64,000 nucleotides of DNA from Neurospora tetraspora (lineage: Eukaryota > Ascomycota > Sordariomycetes > Sordariales > Sordariaceae), in assembly GCF_033439725.1 (NCBI RefSeq), contig NW_026944384.1, forward strand, positions 5,394,001-5,458,000. The letters run 5' to 3'. A program made the translations under genes and the position numbers. A model generated the notes under the pieces. It worked only from the letters and a program-made list of their open reading frames with translations. It did no database searches and was not told where the DNA came from. Positions 22,761-34,348 of this stretch are shown piece by piece. Within the stretch, counting starts at the first letter, position 1. The number at the start of each line of letters is the position of its first letter.

Positions 22761-25700
22761 CCATTGTCCACTGTTTCAGCCTCCTCAGTCCACCCTGGAA
22801 CAACTTACAACAAGATAAGCTCCCGGGTGGCTGGAACTCTGATTCACCCGGTACTTTGGTCCGAGACCACCGGGCCGTTCGATCTTGAGCTTTGTTCGAT
22901 ATATACTTAACCTACAACCAGTGTTGAAGCATTCCGTCAAGGAGAATAGTGATGTTGTTATCCTGGAAGTTGCATATGCATATGATGTTTCTTGACGCTT
23001 GACGCGGAAGTGATGGGAGAAAAGGATTTGGATCTCTAATAGAGATATGGAAGCTAGAACTATTGTGTGACTTCCACGTCGTGTGAGAACTTGAACTCGT
23101 CAAGTCAAGTCTTCAACCCGCCTGCGGCTGTATCACCACCAGCGTCACCGCACATGAATTCCGAATCGGTGGTGGTGGTTTTGTAAAGGTCCATGTCTGT
23201 CTGTTTCGCCCCGGGTTATTGCATGCCGATCTTGCCGTCGTTTGCCTTGATCAAATCCATCGAGGCACCCAACCCAAAGTTAGGGTTTCTTCGTCGACAT
23301 TTGAAGACAAGGACAAGGGGCACGTTGATGATGATGACTTCCAAAATAATGACAGATCGCAAGGCACGACATACGAGACTTTGCCGACTGCGACATATGC
23401 ACGCGGAAACGCAAGAGAGACCACGAGATGAGTTGCCCCAGCGAATCGAAGGCCATTGTCCATTTGATTTGGCGGTGCCCTCCCGAACCTAGCTGCATGC
23501 TATGCTGTTGCTTCGCTGCAGAGTGCCAGAGCAGCACAGCAGTCGTCATTCCTGACTGATTCTGTCGCCGGTTCATCACTGGCCGTGTTCAGTATAATCT
23601 CTCTCTGACATTACAGATATTGCAATTCCAGGGCGCCGGTACCCTATTGTAACGTCTACCTACTGTCAAATGTTCGATCATTAGCCGTTGCACACGTCGA
23701 TACAAACTTCACCACTCTCAGACAACACCAGAGAGGGAGGTATGCAGTGCAGCAGTGCGCCAATTTCTGGACCCCTGCAACCTTGGCGACATCATTGACC
23801 TTTATCCTTCCTGGTAACCTTTGGCATCTTTTTTCTCTTTTCACGATCATGATATTATTTTGTTGCGGTCGTGGGACCGTTGGTGATAGAGGAGAGACTA
23901 GCCGGTACCGAGCGAGCACGACGTTCGTTGCTCTTCATCAACCCATGTCGGAGGATCTGCCCCGCTGCGCCGCTTGCCTAGCTGTTGGCTCCGTTCGTTC
24001 AAAGTTGGCGGCTTTTGAGGGCAAGACATTGTGGACAAGCAACAGTCATCTGAGAATGTCTCACCGACAACCCAGCAAGCTTGTTTGTTGGATACCTCTA
24101 CCGAGACCGTGAGCTGAATGAAAAACCACAGTTCCCTCCCCTCCTCACCTTCACCGGTTTCGACTTTCGTTCCCGCTTCGAGATTGAGGTGCATTTCCCA
24201 ACCTCTAAAAGTCAGCAAATTGAGCACATTGGGTGACAATCACATGCCTGGTTCCATTCAGCTAATAGGTAGGGGGTTTAGCGGACCATCTTGCTTGACT
24301 GGGCTGTTGTACGACAGTAGTTGTTGTAGGTACAAGCCCTCATTAATACCTCCCGTCCTATAGGCATCATGATGGTGCGGTCAGCCCGAACGTTGAGCAG
24401 CAGGATCGCAAAATCCAATACTGGACGGAGGGGACGTGAACGGGACGCCACGACCGGTGACATCCGTCCGTCTTCTTCGCAACGCAACAAGTCCGACGCC
24501 GAGCCCGATATGGCTTCGGAAGGAAAGCCGCTATCGCCAGTTCCAACGGACGGCAATCCACGGCACGGACATTTTGAACCCCGCGAACCGATTCGACACC
24601 GCTATCCCGTGCTCCGTCTTCTCCACAGCTTACTGCCGGCTCCACGTCCCAAGGCTTCCTCCAAACCCTGGTCCTGAATCCTGCCCATCCCGGGAACTGG
24701 TCCGTGCTCGAGTTCCAGGTTGTGGATTCGTACCCGTAGGGAGCAGCTCACGTGGCACAAGATATCAAGGATGTCGTCCAAGACTCCAAGTGAGCTTCTT
24801 TTTACCACCAGGATTGCCCTGACGCTACACGCTACGCTCGATAGTGATTTGGATTTGGATCGAATATCCGGAATTATCGTCAGATAAGATCCGTATTGCT
24901 GCTGCTGTACAGCGGCGGTTGCCCGTGTTGAATACGGCCAAGCGTGGACGGGAGCGAGGTCATGGGACCTCTCTTTGCGCCGTTTAACGAGTTCTCGCCA
25001 GTCAAGTTTGATCGGATATCCACCCGCTTTTGCAGGACCAGAACGGGCGTACAGGCAGGACAGGTACGGTACGGTGCCCTCTCTGTCTCCTTGACCACGC
25101 TGACATAATAAAGGTTCTAGACACGCCCTACCTACAAGCCCAAGAGAGGTGGGAATAGTGTTGGGCTGCTGGTAGCAAGGAATCTTCAGTGTGGCCATTT
25201 TCCGTCATTGTGAATGGTGTATGTACGCCGTGTACCTAGGTAGGTGTGCAACGTCGTGCTATTGGACGTCTTCTTCCAGCTTTCCAATGCATGTAAATAT
25301 CGACCCGACACGATTCCATCGAGGAGACCGGTGACGTGAACAGGCCAGAGACAGGTACGAATGGCAGCCCATAGCTTGACCCATGAGTATCGATTATTCG
25401 ATAGCTGCTTCGGAGAGACGGACGGCGATCCCAGAATTTGTGCTTCTAATCGATCTAAGAAACCTGAAACTGATCACCCTCGGAAGAAGATGAAAGCTCG
25501 AAAAGAGAGTAAGCACGAAACTCTCAATGATGCAGATCTTGCTCGATTACTTTCAGAGTTGCAATGGCTTGCGCATGTACGTAGGAATTTGGATCACGAT
25601 ACCTTCATCCTGTTTAAATTCTTTGCCGCTTTTCAACCCCTCCATCATCTCCTGGCCCCCTAGACTAGGCCACATGCCCCTCCTCGCTTCTTGGGAGATC

Positions 25701-28700
25701 TTCAGGCAGCAGTATACCTTTCGCCCGCACCGTCATACTAATCCCATCGCTTATATCAGTCGATTTCAGAGCCACCAACTAGCTGCGCTTTTGACCTTGG
25801 TTGTTGAGATTGATATTTGCAGATCATTTTCTCTCCATATGAATCAAGCTTCATGAACCCTTCTTCGTTATGAACACCATACCAGTGAGAGTTTGTTCGA
25901 ATGATGTCAATTTGGTTCCCCAGTGTTAGTGGAGTTTGCTGGTAAATGTACACTCTTTAGAAGTTAACTAAAACACTACATATAGACTTCCATAGAGGTA
26001 TGGTAGAGCATGCTTCCGAGGAGGAGCTTTGGTCTTAAAACCTTGGGTACTAGTATGACCAGACCTTGACACTCTCGGACATATGTATATGCGAGTAGCC
26101 GCCAATCGATACATACTAGACCAGGCTGAGTGAGACATGGATCCTATACTTACACTCTCCAACAGATGGGCGTTGAAACCACTCCTTTCGTCCAACGTTC
26201 TCGATTCGGCTTTGTCTCATGGATCTTTACCATTCTGGGATAGCTGAGGGTAACAGTTTAAGACAAGCAACTGCCATCCCTTGCCATGTCTGTGGTGCTG
26301 GGCCTTTGTTGTAGGGTCGACCTGAGGGGGGGCCTGTCAGATCGGCTGGGCTGGACGAGATGGAAACTCCAGGGTTTTCCGAGAAATGCAAGGGGAACTT
26401 GTCATTCCCCTTGCTCGTCAACGAAACTCTCAGCCCCTCCTCCCCTTGTAACTCGAGCATCAGTGTTATTACTGATCTGGTCTAGATTCTCGGGATGGAC
26501 AAGAGCCTCCTGCCTGAAAGCCTAGGATGCTAGTTAACTCTAGCTCTGTGCCGTCAGATACTCCCTACATATTGTCACCACGAAGGACATTGTCACCACA
26601 TCGTGGCGTTCTCGTGAGGCGAATGAAGCCATACAGATCTCGTCTGCAAGGCTGCTTGAGACATGCAATCTGCAAAGTTCCCGTACAAGGAACTCGAGGG
26701 ATGAGAGAGCGCCTGCTTGCTCCGGAGTTTCAATAAGCTCCAACCTTGTACTCGGAAGGAAAGTAAAAAAGATGTGACAGGCAACGGAAAGCAAAAGCGA
26801 AAACGCCAAGGACCCTGCATGATCATGTTGCTCAACATCAGCAGATCAAAACCCGTCGTCCGAAATCTCCTTTGCGGTTTCCCTTTTTTTTCTGTTGCTG
26901 AGGCTGCCGAGTGTGCATTTATTAGCGCCCGCTCTTTCGTCTCAGAAACGGGCACATGACTGACATTGACGGGCTTCTTCTGCAACAAAAGGCCAGGCAC
27001 CGCCCTAGGTGGCACCGCATGCGAACAATCGTGTATTGGACGGATTGTCCCGAGTCTGCACCACGTTGCTATTTCCTTTTTTCTTCTTCTTCGTCTTTTT
27101 GCTTTTGGTTGGTGTTTAGATGCCTTTCCCGGCACGTGCCGGCCTTCTGGATCGTGATGAGGCAACTGCCACAACACCTCCATCTGAAGCGAAATCCAAA
27201 CAGATAACCTTGCGGCAGGCAAAAAGGTGAACTGTGTAGAGGTATCGAATAACCATCCAACCGGCTAGACGGCCCCAAAAGCGCTGCAGCGGGGACAAAT
27301 TGGACATGCACGGCGATGATGGTTGTATATAAACGTAAAGCCAACATATCGAAAAAGAAGTGTTCTGCCGGTGAAATCCCGAAAGATTCATTCAGTAGTG
27401 AAAAGGAAGATGAAGAGTGAAAAGCAATGATCATAAAGCAGCATGTAAATACAGTAGCCGCATCTCAGGGCAGGGTAGTACTTACATGGTAAATATCACC
27501 GAGGGCGTCGACCCCTATTCTTGATAAAGCCCGAATCTCGAAATCGGTACCTGAATCCGGCAATCCAGCTCTACGGTATGGAGTCATCCATCACCGACCA
27601 AGTCGAGTCCGGGCCAAAAGGTCCCAAAGTGCCCCTGGTCTGGCCATCGTTAACGGTCTCAAGACAGAGACAGCTTAGGGTGTTCCACTGGCGATTGTCC
27701 GTCCCTGGCCGCTGGCCGCTGAGGCTATTTCCGGCCCCCGCCTCGAGACGGAGTCGCTAGAGCCATAGAGTCGGAAAGAGTCCGCCCAGGTCCGCCCGCC
27801 CAGTGCTCCGGAGCGGAGGCGATATTGGCCTCGAGTCCCCTGGAAATCTGCTGGGACTCGCATTCCATATGAATCCTGGACTCACGTCACAGCTGCTACA
27901 TCCCCGCTGGACGCAGGACGCTTCCACTTTTTATCATTTTTTCGCATCACACGGTACAGACCTCCAACCTCCTGGCGTGTTGCGGCACCCGCCAACAAAT
28001 AGGAAGGCCCCTGCTCACCCGCAGCCTGCTACGCTACCCGCAAGTCCCGCACCCAGCGAGCACTGGCCACTAGCAAGGAGCGATGCAGCCTCTTTTGGCC
28101 CGCACCCTGAACGGGTAACGTTAACGGTATCGACAGGCCTCTTGGGGAGCAGAGGGCCAGTGAGTCCCCGTCCACCGTCAATCCAAGCCCAGACATCCCA
28201 TCCATGTTCGTGCGGATACCGATTCCCCAAGCGACTGACCCGCAGCTGCTGGATGTATGGAATAGCCTCCTCGCCAGTGTCCACGCCAGTAAAATGCCCT
28301 GTGCCCATCTGTAAACAAAAACACCAGACGACATCACGACGTCGTCTCAAATGGACCCTGCCTGCTGATGTTGGTAAACTCCAGGGCAGGCAAAACAGCA
28401 GCAGCCACCCCTACCAAACGGCCCCCTTCCCTCTTTTAGTCTGTTTTTAGATTGCTGGGGCCCCGTTCGGTGCGACCAACCAGACGGCGACCATTTGCGC
28501 TGCGAGGCCCCACATTGCACGACCTGTTGACCGGGACGTGCGTCTCGTTGCTGCTTCTGGTGCCAAAACCCACCCAGGCTCGACAGGCTCGAGTTACCGT
28601 CCTCTCACGGGTTAGGAGTGACGACGGCAATCGTGACCCCTCACCACCACCGCGAGCCACAACTGATCCCAAGCTCGCCAAGTACTAGCCCAAGACCAAA

Positions 28701-30116
28701 ACCAATTATCATTTCTCAAACACACCTTCAAAAAGACCCCGTCGCTCACGTCGCGTCACCCTGCCCTGCGAACCCAAACAAAAAAAAAAGAGTAATTTCA
28801 CAAAACGACCGACGAGGCTCTGCGTGCGCTCAGCTTCCCCTTGCGCATTTGGAGAAACACCACGACGACGAACGGTAAGTCTGACTAGAGCTTCCATAAC
28901 TACAACTTCACCTCACCTCCAAGTCCCGTCTTTACCCCTTCTTTTCTGCACTCATATGCACCTCATCTGGCACCGAGCCGACGTCAACACTCCTGTCGCC
29001 ATCTTCTTCACCCTCTGGTTCTCGCATTCCTCAAATTATCTACACCCCTCGCCCTTTTGGCTCTCCCCCAGTTCTCGGGTTGAGCTTGCTCTCACCTCCA
29101 TGTCACTGTCACTGTCACTGTCACTGCCATTCTGCCTCCCACAAGGAAAACCTCCATCCCTCCCAACCCTGGCCTCCCGTCTTGTTGCCTCTCCTTCCCA
29201 GGTCCCCAGCCCCAACCCCTCTTCTGCCTGCTCTGGTTGGCTGCATCGCAGGTACGGCGCGCCAAGTCGCTGGGCCATCTGACCTCACCAGACGTGCAAG
29301 TAGCACTGCATGGCATTGTGCCGTGAATGGGCGGAACGGGTCTTGGTCAAGCGCCTTACAAAGGTCAAGTCCAATTTCCACAAGACGACGCAGCAGCGAG
29401 AAGGAATGGAAGGCTTTTGGCTTTGTTACGGCTTCTCTTTGGAAAGGTCATGAGCTAAAGTCAAAGTCTCCTGCTGCTTTCCGGCGGTTTGCTGGCATTG
29501 TTGTTGGATTGTGGCCCTTGCCCCTCATCTTGCGCCGGTTGATGGCATCCCCATCCCACTTCCAGTTTCACTCTGTCACTGTCCGGGTGCTGCTGCTGGC
29601 GCAATGCTCATCAGAGGATCGAACCCACCACGACACCCGACCCAGGCACAGACAGGTACTTGGTGCACGAATGGCAGGTTTCTCTCTTCTCGCAGGTTTT
29701 CTCTAACGAAGTCGCAAACCCAAAAACTCTTAACAAACCCTTGCCGAGTCACGGCTCCCGTCTTGTTGCTGTCAGTGCCAGCCCAGCCATGGCGATGCCT
29801 TCTTTTTCTATCATATCGCCGTCGGGTTCAAACAGTTGCAGTGTGCTGTCCACCTCGACCGACGGTAGCAGCAAGCGAGAAGAAGGGCCGGCGAGCCTCG
29901 TGGCCGCTCAGCGTTCGATCACACCTCGAGTGCATACATGGTGGCCCTGCGTCAATGGACGTCTTCTGCAGACCACTCACTTGACCTGGCGTGCGGGCGC
30001 CTCCCCTCTGCCCACGCTAAGCTCGGCTTGTGTATGGTCGCCACTGCATGGCCCTGTCATTCCCCGCCGTCATTTCATTAAGCTACCTGCCTTAACATGG
30101 CCCGCCCCTCCAAGAC

Positions 30117-30355
30117 CTACCTACCTACCTACCTCTACCTTACCTCACTTCCACTCCGTTCCAGTTCCAGTTCCAGTTCGATTGACGTCCGAATTTCGAG
30201 GTCGTTCTGCTCTTGCTCTCCATCTGGGCTTGCCTGTATGCACGTTGCACCCTCAGTCTTTCCCTTGCTCAAGCGGACAAGCACAACACTCTCCTTTCAT
30301 CTCAATCCCGCTTGACGTTCCCTCGCAACGTCCCCGTCCCCGTCCCCGTCCCCGT
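30117..30355. repeat. Cluster of CTAC, TTCCAG and CCCCGT microsatellites
   Basis: CTAC at 30117-30132 (4 units), TTCCAG at 30159-30176 (3 units) and CCCCGT at 30332-30355 (4 units), all pyrimidine-rich on the plus strand, 730-970 bp upstream of the gsk-3 ATG. Probably within its leader. Confidence 0.8.
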
Positions 30356-31088
30356 CTCCACTTCCACTCCCCTTCCTGACCTCTTCGATCAGCATCTCCT
30401 ACCTCTAGTCCTTCCACTTCCCCTACCCGCCCGCCTCTTCTCCTAAAACGACCTTGTTTCTGTCTCGCGACCAAGTTCAAGTTTACCAAAAACAAACTAA
30501 GAGACCCTGTTTTCTAATCGCCTGTGCTGCCGCCTAGACAGTCGAGACAAGCGACAGACCCCTCCAGTCAGTCCACAGTCACGGTCACAGTCCACACCAC
30601 ACCTGACGCACCACCATCGTCCAGCCCTGGCGCACCTTGCCGCATTCCGCGTCCATTACCGCACCTCTACTGGTCCGTTCAGCCCACTCGTCGCTTTCCC
30701 GCGCCGCCAAACCACTTCATTCCGTCTTACAACCTTTCCAGCTTGACAGCTCGAGACAACCCCCGGCAAACAACAAAAATACCCAAAAAGCCATCACCGG
30801 CCCAGGAGCTGCTACGGACTCAGTACAAAGCAAAGCTTTCCGCATCACATCGCGCCGCCTCGCATTCTGCTTCCATTTCAAACGAACAGGGAACATCACT
30901 GCTGCATCCAGGCCCGACGTCAAACCCATCAGCCGTGAACCCAGTTGCCCGGTCTCCACACAACCTGTTGCCCAACACGGCCCGCATCAACCCTTCAGCG
31001 ACCTTCCTTCACTCGCGCATTGCCGCCAGCAACTCCATCGACGATTATCTCGAGCGATAGCACCGAATCGATCTAAACTTAATTCACA

Positions 31089-32591
31089 ATGGCGTCGAAC
31101 CGCCCAGCGGCTTTCAACACCCTCCGGATGGGAGGTGAGCATATGGAGTGAGCGGTCGAGTTGAGAGGCAGGACCAATTGCTGACAAACATGTTATCCAG
31201 AAGTTATCCGTGAGAAGGTACAGGACGGCGTCACAGGAGAGACGCGGGAGATTCAGTACACCCAATGCAAGATTGTCGGCAATGGCTCGTTTGGTGTCGT
31301 CTTCCAGACCAAGCTGTCACCTTCCAACGAAGATGCCGCCATCAAGCGCGTTCTCCAGGACAAGCGCTTCAAGGTCGGTGCAGCCCGTATTGGACGTGTC
31401 TCGAGGTCTATGAAACTGACAGGCACATAGAACCGCGAACTTCAAATCATGCGGATTGTTCGCCACCCCAACATTGTCCAGCTCAAGGCCTTCTACTACT
31501 CGAATGGCGAACGTGTAAGTCCCCAACGCATTGGAGCTCGTGGTCATGCTTGATACTCATTGTCTTTGTAGAAAGATGAGGTGTACCTCAACCTGGTGCA
31601 AGAGTTTGTGCCAGAGACCGTTTACCGAGCTTCGAGGTTCTTCAACAAGATGAAGACCACTATGCCGATCCTGGAAGTCAAGCTCTACACCTACCAGCTA
31701 TTCAGGGCTTTGGCATATATCCACTCTCAAGGAATCTGCCATCGCGATATCAAGCCGCAGAACCTCCTGCTTGATCCTACTACCGGTGTACTCAAGCTGT
31801 GCGACTTTGGCAGTGCAAAGATTCTGGTGGAGAACGAGCCCAATGTGTCCTATATCTGCTCGCGGTATTACCGTGCACCTGAATTGATCTTCGGTGCTAC
31901 CAATTACACAACCAAGATCGGTAAGTTCTATTGGGAGCACCAGCCCCGTTGCACATGTCTCAGACATTGGCTAACCTTGTTGCGCAGATGTCTGGTCTAC
32001 TGGATGCGTAATGGCCGAGCTCATGCTTGGACAGCCCCTCTTCCCTGGAGAGTCTGGCATTGACCAGCTGGTGGAGATCATCAAGGTCCTCGGAACACCT
32101 ACTCGGGAGCAAATTCGAACCATGAACCCGAACTATATGGAACACAAGTTCCCTCAGATCAAGCCTCATCCGTTCAACAAGGTTTTCAAGAAGGCCGACG
32201 CTGATGCTATCGACCTCATCGCCCTCCTTCTTGAGTATACCCCCACCGAGCGTCTGGCGGCGATCGATGCCATGGTCCATCCCTTCTTCGATGAACTCCG
32301 GGACCCCAGCACCAGACTTCCTGACTCGAGGCACAACTCTGGAACCGTCAGGGATCTGCCACCGCTCTTTGACTTCACCCGTCATGGTATGTACTTTTCT
32401 CGCGTATCATCTTATGTTGAAGGAACTTTAGGAACTGACGATTTTATCTCTTTACAGAGCTATCCATCGCCCCTCAGCTCAACCACAAGCTTGTTCCTTC
32501 GCACATGAGGCCGGTTCTCGCGTCGAGAGGACTCGATATCGACAACTTCACTCCTATGAACAAGTCGGAGATGATGGCGAAGTTAGACTGA
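31089..32591 (+). CDS. gsk-3: Glycogen synthase kinase 3 (GSK-3)
   Basis: Six exons: 31089-31134, 31201-31373, 31431-31514, 31572-31920, 31988-32386 and 32458-32591; 394 residues, usual for fungal GSK-3. The kinase core is complete: glycine loop GNGSFG (42-47), catalytic Lys64 in [13 protein letters not shown] with Asp160, DFG 179-181, activation-loop Tyr195 in VSYICSR, and RAPE. It phosphorylates Ser/Thr, preferring substrates already primed by phosphorylation, and acts in carbon signalling, development and clock or cell-cycle control in fungi. The N terminus is short and has no clear Ser9-like inhibitory motif of the animal RTTSF type, as is usual in fungi. The first ATG is in frame and close to the first conserved residues. 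A long pyrimidine-rich leader probably precedes it. Confidence 0.97.
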
Positions 32592-34348
32592 AGCTGATCT
32601 CGTTTCGATACTCAATATCGCCAATCCATTCCCGAAATATGAATGTGGACGATTTGCGCTGTGTTTTCCGAACAGCAGAGCGTTGCCTAAGATTTCGAAG
32701 CAAGCGGTTTGACTCGCCGATCCGATTATGACCCAAAACCGAAGAACAGATATTTCTGCGTCCACCTGGACGAGACGAAAGCGATTTCAGACTACGGCAT
32801 TATCCGACACACAGATACCCCTCGTCACAGGTGCGCTGGAACAACCGTGCAAAAATTCGTGCCGGCCTGGAGGCCGAGAAGAGCCCGGGACAGCCAGAAA
32901 CGTCTACGAGCAACTTCCCTCAGCGAAAGGGACTGGTTCACAAATTGCTTGGTTTCATGGGAGGGTACCCTCGAGAAATGTTATGGACTACACGTTTTTT
33001 AGATTTCTTATTTTTCTGCATGACCGGGATGGCTTTTGCTTATTCTTGCCTCAGACCTTTCGTTCGGCAGGAGCGCTCTTTATTCCCGTGGCAGGCGTCC
33101 ACAAGATGGAAGGCGGAAGGCGGTAGGCTGGGAAAGCTTTGTTTGCTTTGTGCGACCTCGTCGGACACTGGCCACTCGCCTGGTTGTTTTGGGTTCTGAT
33201 GGAAAGATGGAAGGAAAGATGGGCGGCATCAATGATGTGATGGATTATGGCATATAGGTTAACAGTGTTGGAGTGGGTGATACGCTACGGAGTGATGAAT
33301 GGAGGTGGGCATCTTGATGTTGTAAGCTTTGCCTGCTATAACGAGTGTCAGCGAGGTTATGAGAAGGATGGGTGGTACCACTTTGCGTGTCTCTTGTGTG
33401 TCTCTGTGCCTGTCTCATGTGTCTGTGTCCTCGGGGTGGGCTGCTGAGGGGTCCCCAATCGGTCTTGAGAGGGTGAACGATTTACGATGAGTGTGACGGA
33501 TCAGTGGTTCACATGAATGGGTGACAATGAAAGAACTGGATGGATAGATAGTTGGATGGCAACCGGCGTGTCTAGGTTTCGGCTCAGGTACATGGAGTTG
33601 TTTACCTCTAGGAAAAGGGTAGATGGTAAAAGCGGTGGAGTTCATACTCGGGTTCAACTTTCTGTTGATCACGACCTTTCTCTTCTGGGTTGTGTTGTTG
33701 TTTTGGTATTATTAGGGCGTCATATAAAATTCTAAGAGGTTTCTTATCAATTTCCTAGCTTGACGGTTTTGTTGGCTTGGAGCTGCGTCGTCCTGATCAT
33801 AAGCTCTGGAAGGTCGATGTTGTTAAGTGTAACTCTGTGCGAATATAGGCACCAGTGGGCAACCTTGAGAGGTCAATTGCCCGCCAGGACGGATTCGACA
33901 ACCATAGCATAACCAGCTTCAATTTCAAATGTGTAGATTACTAAATCCTTCTTATAATTAGGCATGATAATCTCCACGCTCAAGTTCCTTTCCATGCGGT
34001 CATCGCTACTCAACAGGCCCTGCAACTCAGTACCATGAAACATGAGATCATTCACACTTATAGTCCGTGCACTAAAAGCGTAGGTCTCAGAAAGCCACCA
34101 ATCGCGTCGACGCGGCAGGCCCAAGTTTCAAAGCGTCCCTTCCCCGTAGCGTTCCATTCTATCAATTAATCCCAGCCTGCCAGCCGCCAACCACCAGCCC
34201 TGTCTGAACTTATTCCTCCCGTCGTCACGTAACGCCAAAACATCCACCATAACCATTGCCAGGACATTGGTGTTTGTCCTGTCCTCCTACATCTTTTTTC
34301 CTCTCACATACGTCTCAGTATTATTTGATTTACCATATTTGACACACC
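32592..34348. other. Intergenic, gsk-3 3' region to cbp80 promoter
   Basis: The left part is the presumed gsk-3 3' untranslated region. No gene is recognised. On the minus strand an 84-codon open frame (34127-33873) reads rather protein-like but lacks an ATG at its start and matches nothing I know. Confidence 0.5.

Larger units (their letters stand above)
21243..31088. other. 9.8-kb stretch without a recognised gene, upstream of gsk-3
   Basis: No conserved protein or RNA is recognised on either strand. The first few hundred bases are probably the hsh49 3' region and are purine-rich. A CCTTG pentamer array lies at 22726-22760. From about 28.7 kb the plus strand is pyrimidine-rich with hexamer runs TGTCAC (29101-29126), TTCCAG (30159-30176) and CCCCGT (30332-30355), plus a CTAC run (30117-30132), typical of a long fungal 5' leader, presumably of gsk-3. 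A GTAAGT at 28875-28880 could be the donor of a leader intron. Multi-exon micro-genes cannot be excluded. Confidence 0.5.

Noticed and set aside
22713-22910. Small secreted-peptide candidate with apparent signal sequence
   Set aside because: The Leu/Cys/Ala run is produced by the CCTTG array, so the signal peptide look is an artefact; the rest has no pattern.
24602-25198. 198-codon minus-strand frame starting with ATG
   Set aside because: No domain, unordered composition, overlapped by frames of equal quality on the plus strand, and no splice pattern or family match.
27461-27500. Possible 5S rRNA fragment from the string GGGTAGTACTTACATGG
   Set aside because: Only a short string resembles the 3' half of 5S rRNA; the rest of the gene and its internal promoter are absent.
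27803-28450. 215-codon plus-strand frame upstream of gsk-3
   Set aside because: Pro/Ser/His-rich with no hydrophobic core or family match; a GC-rich promoter-like region with mirror frames on the other strand.
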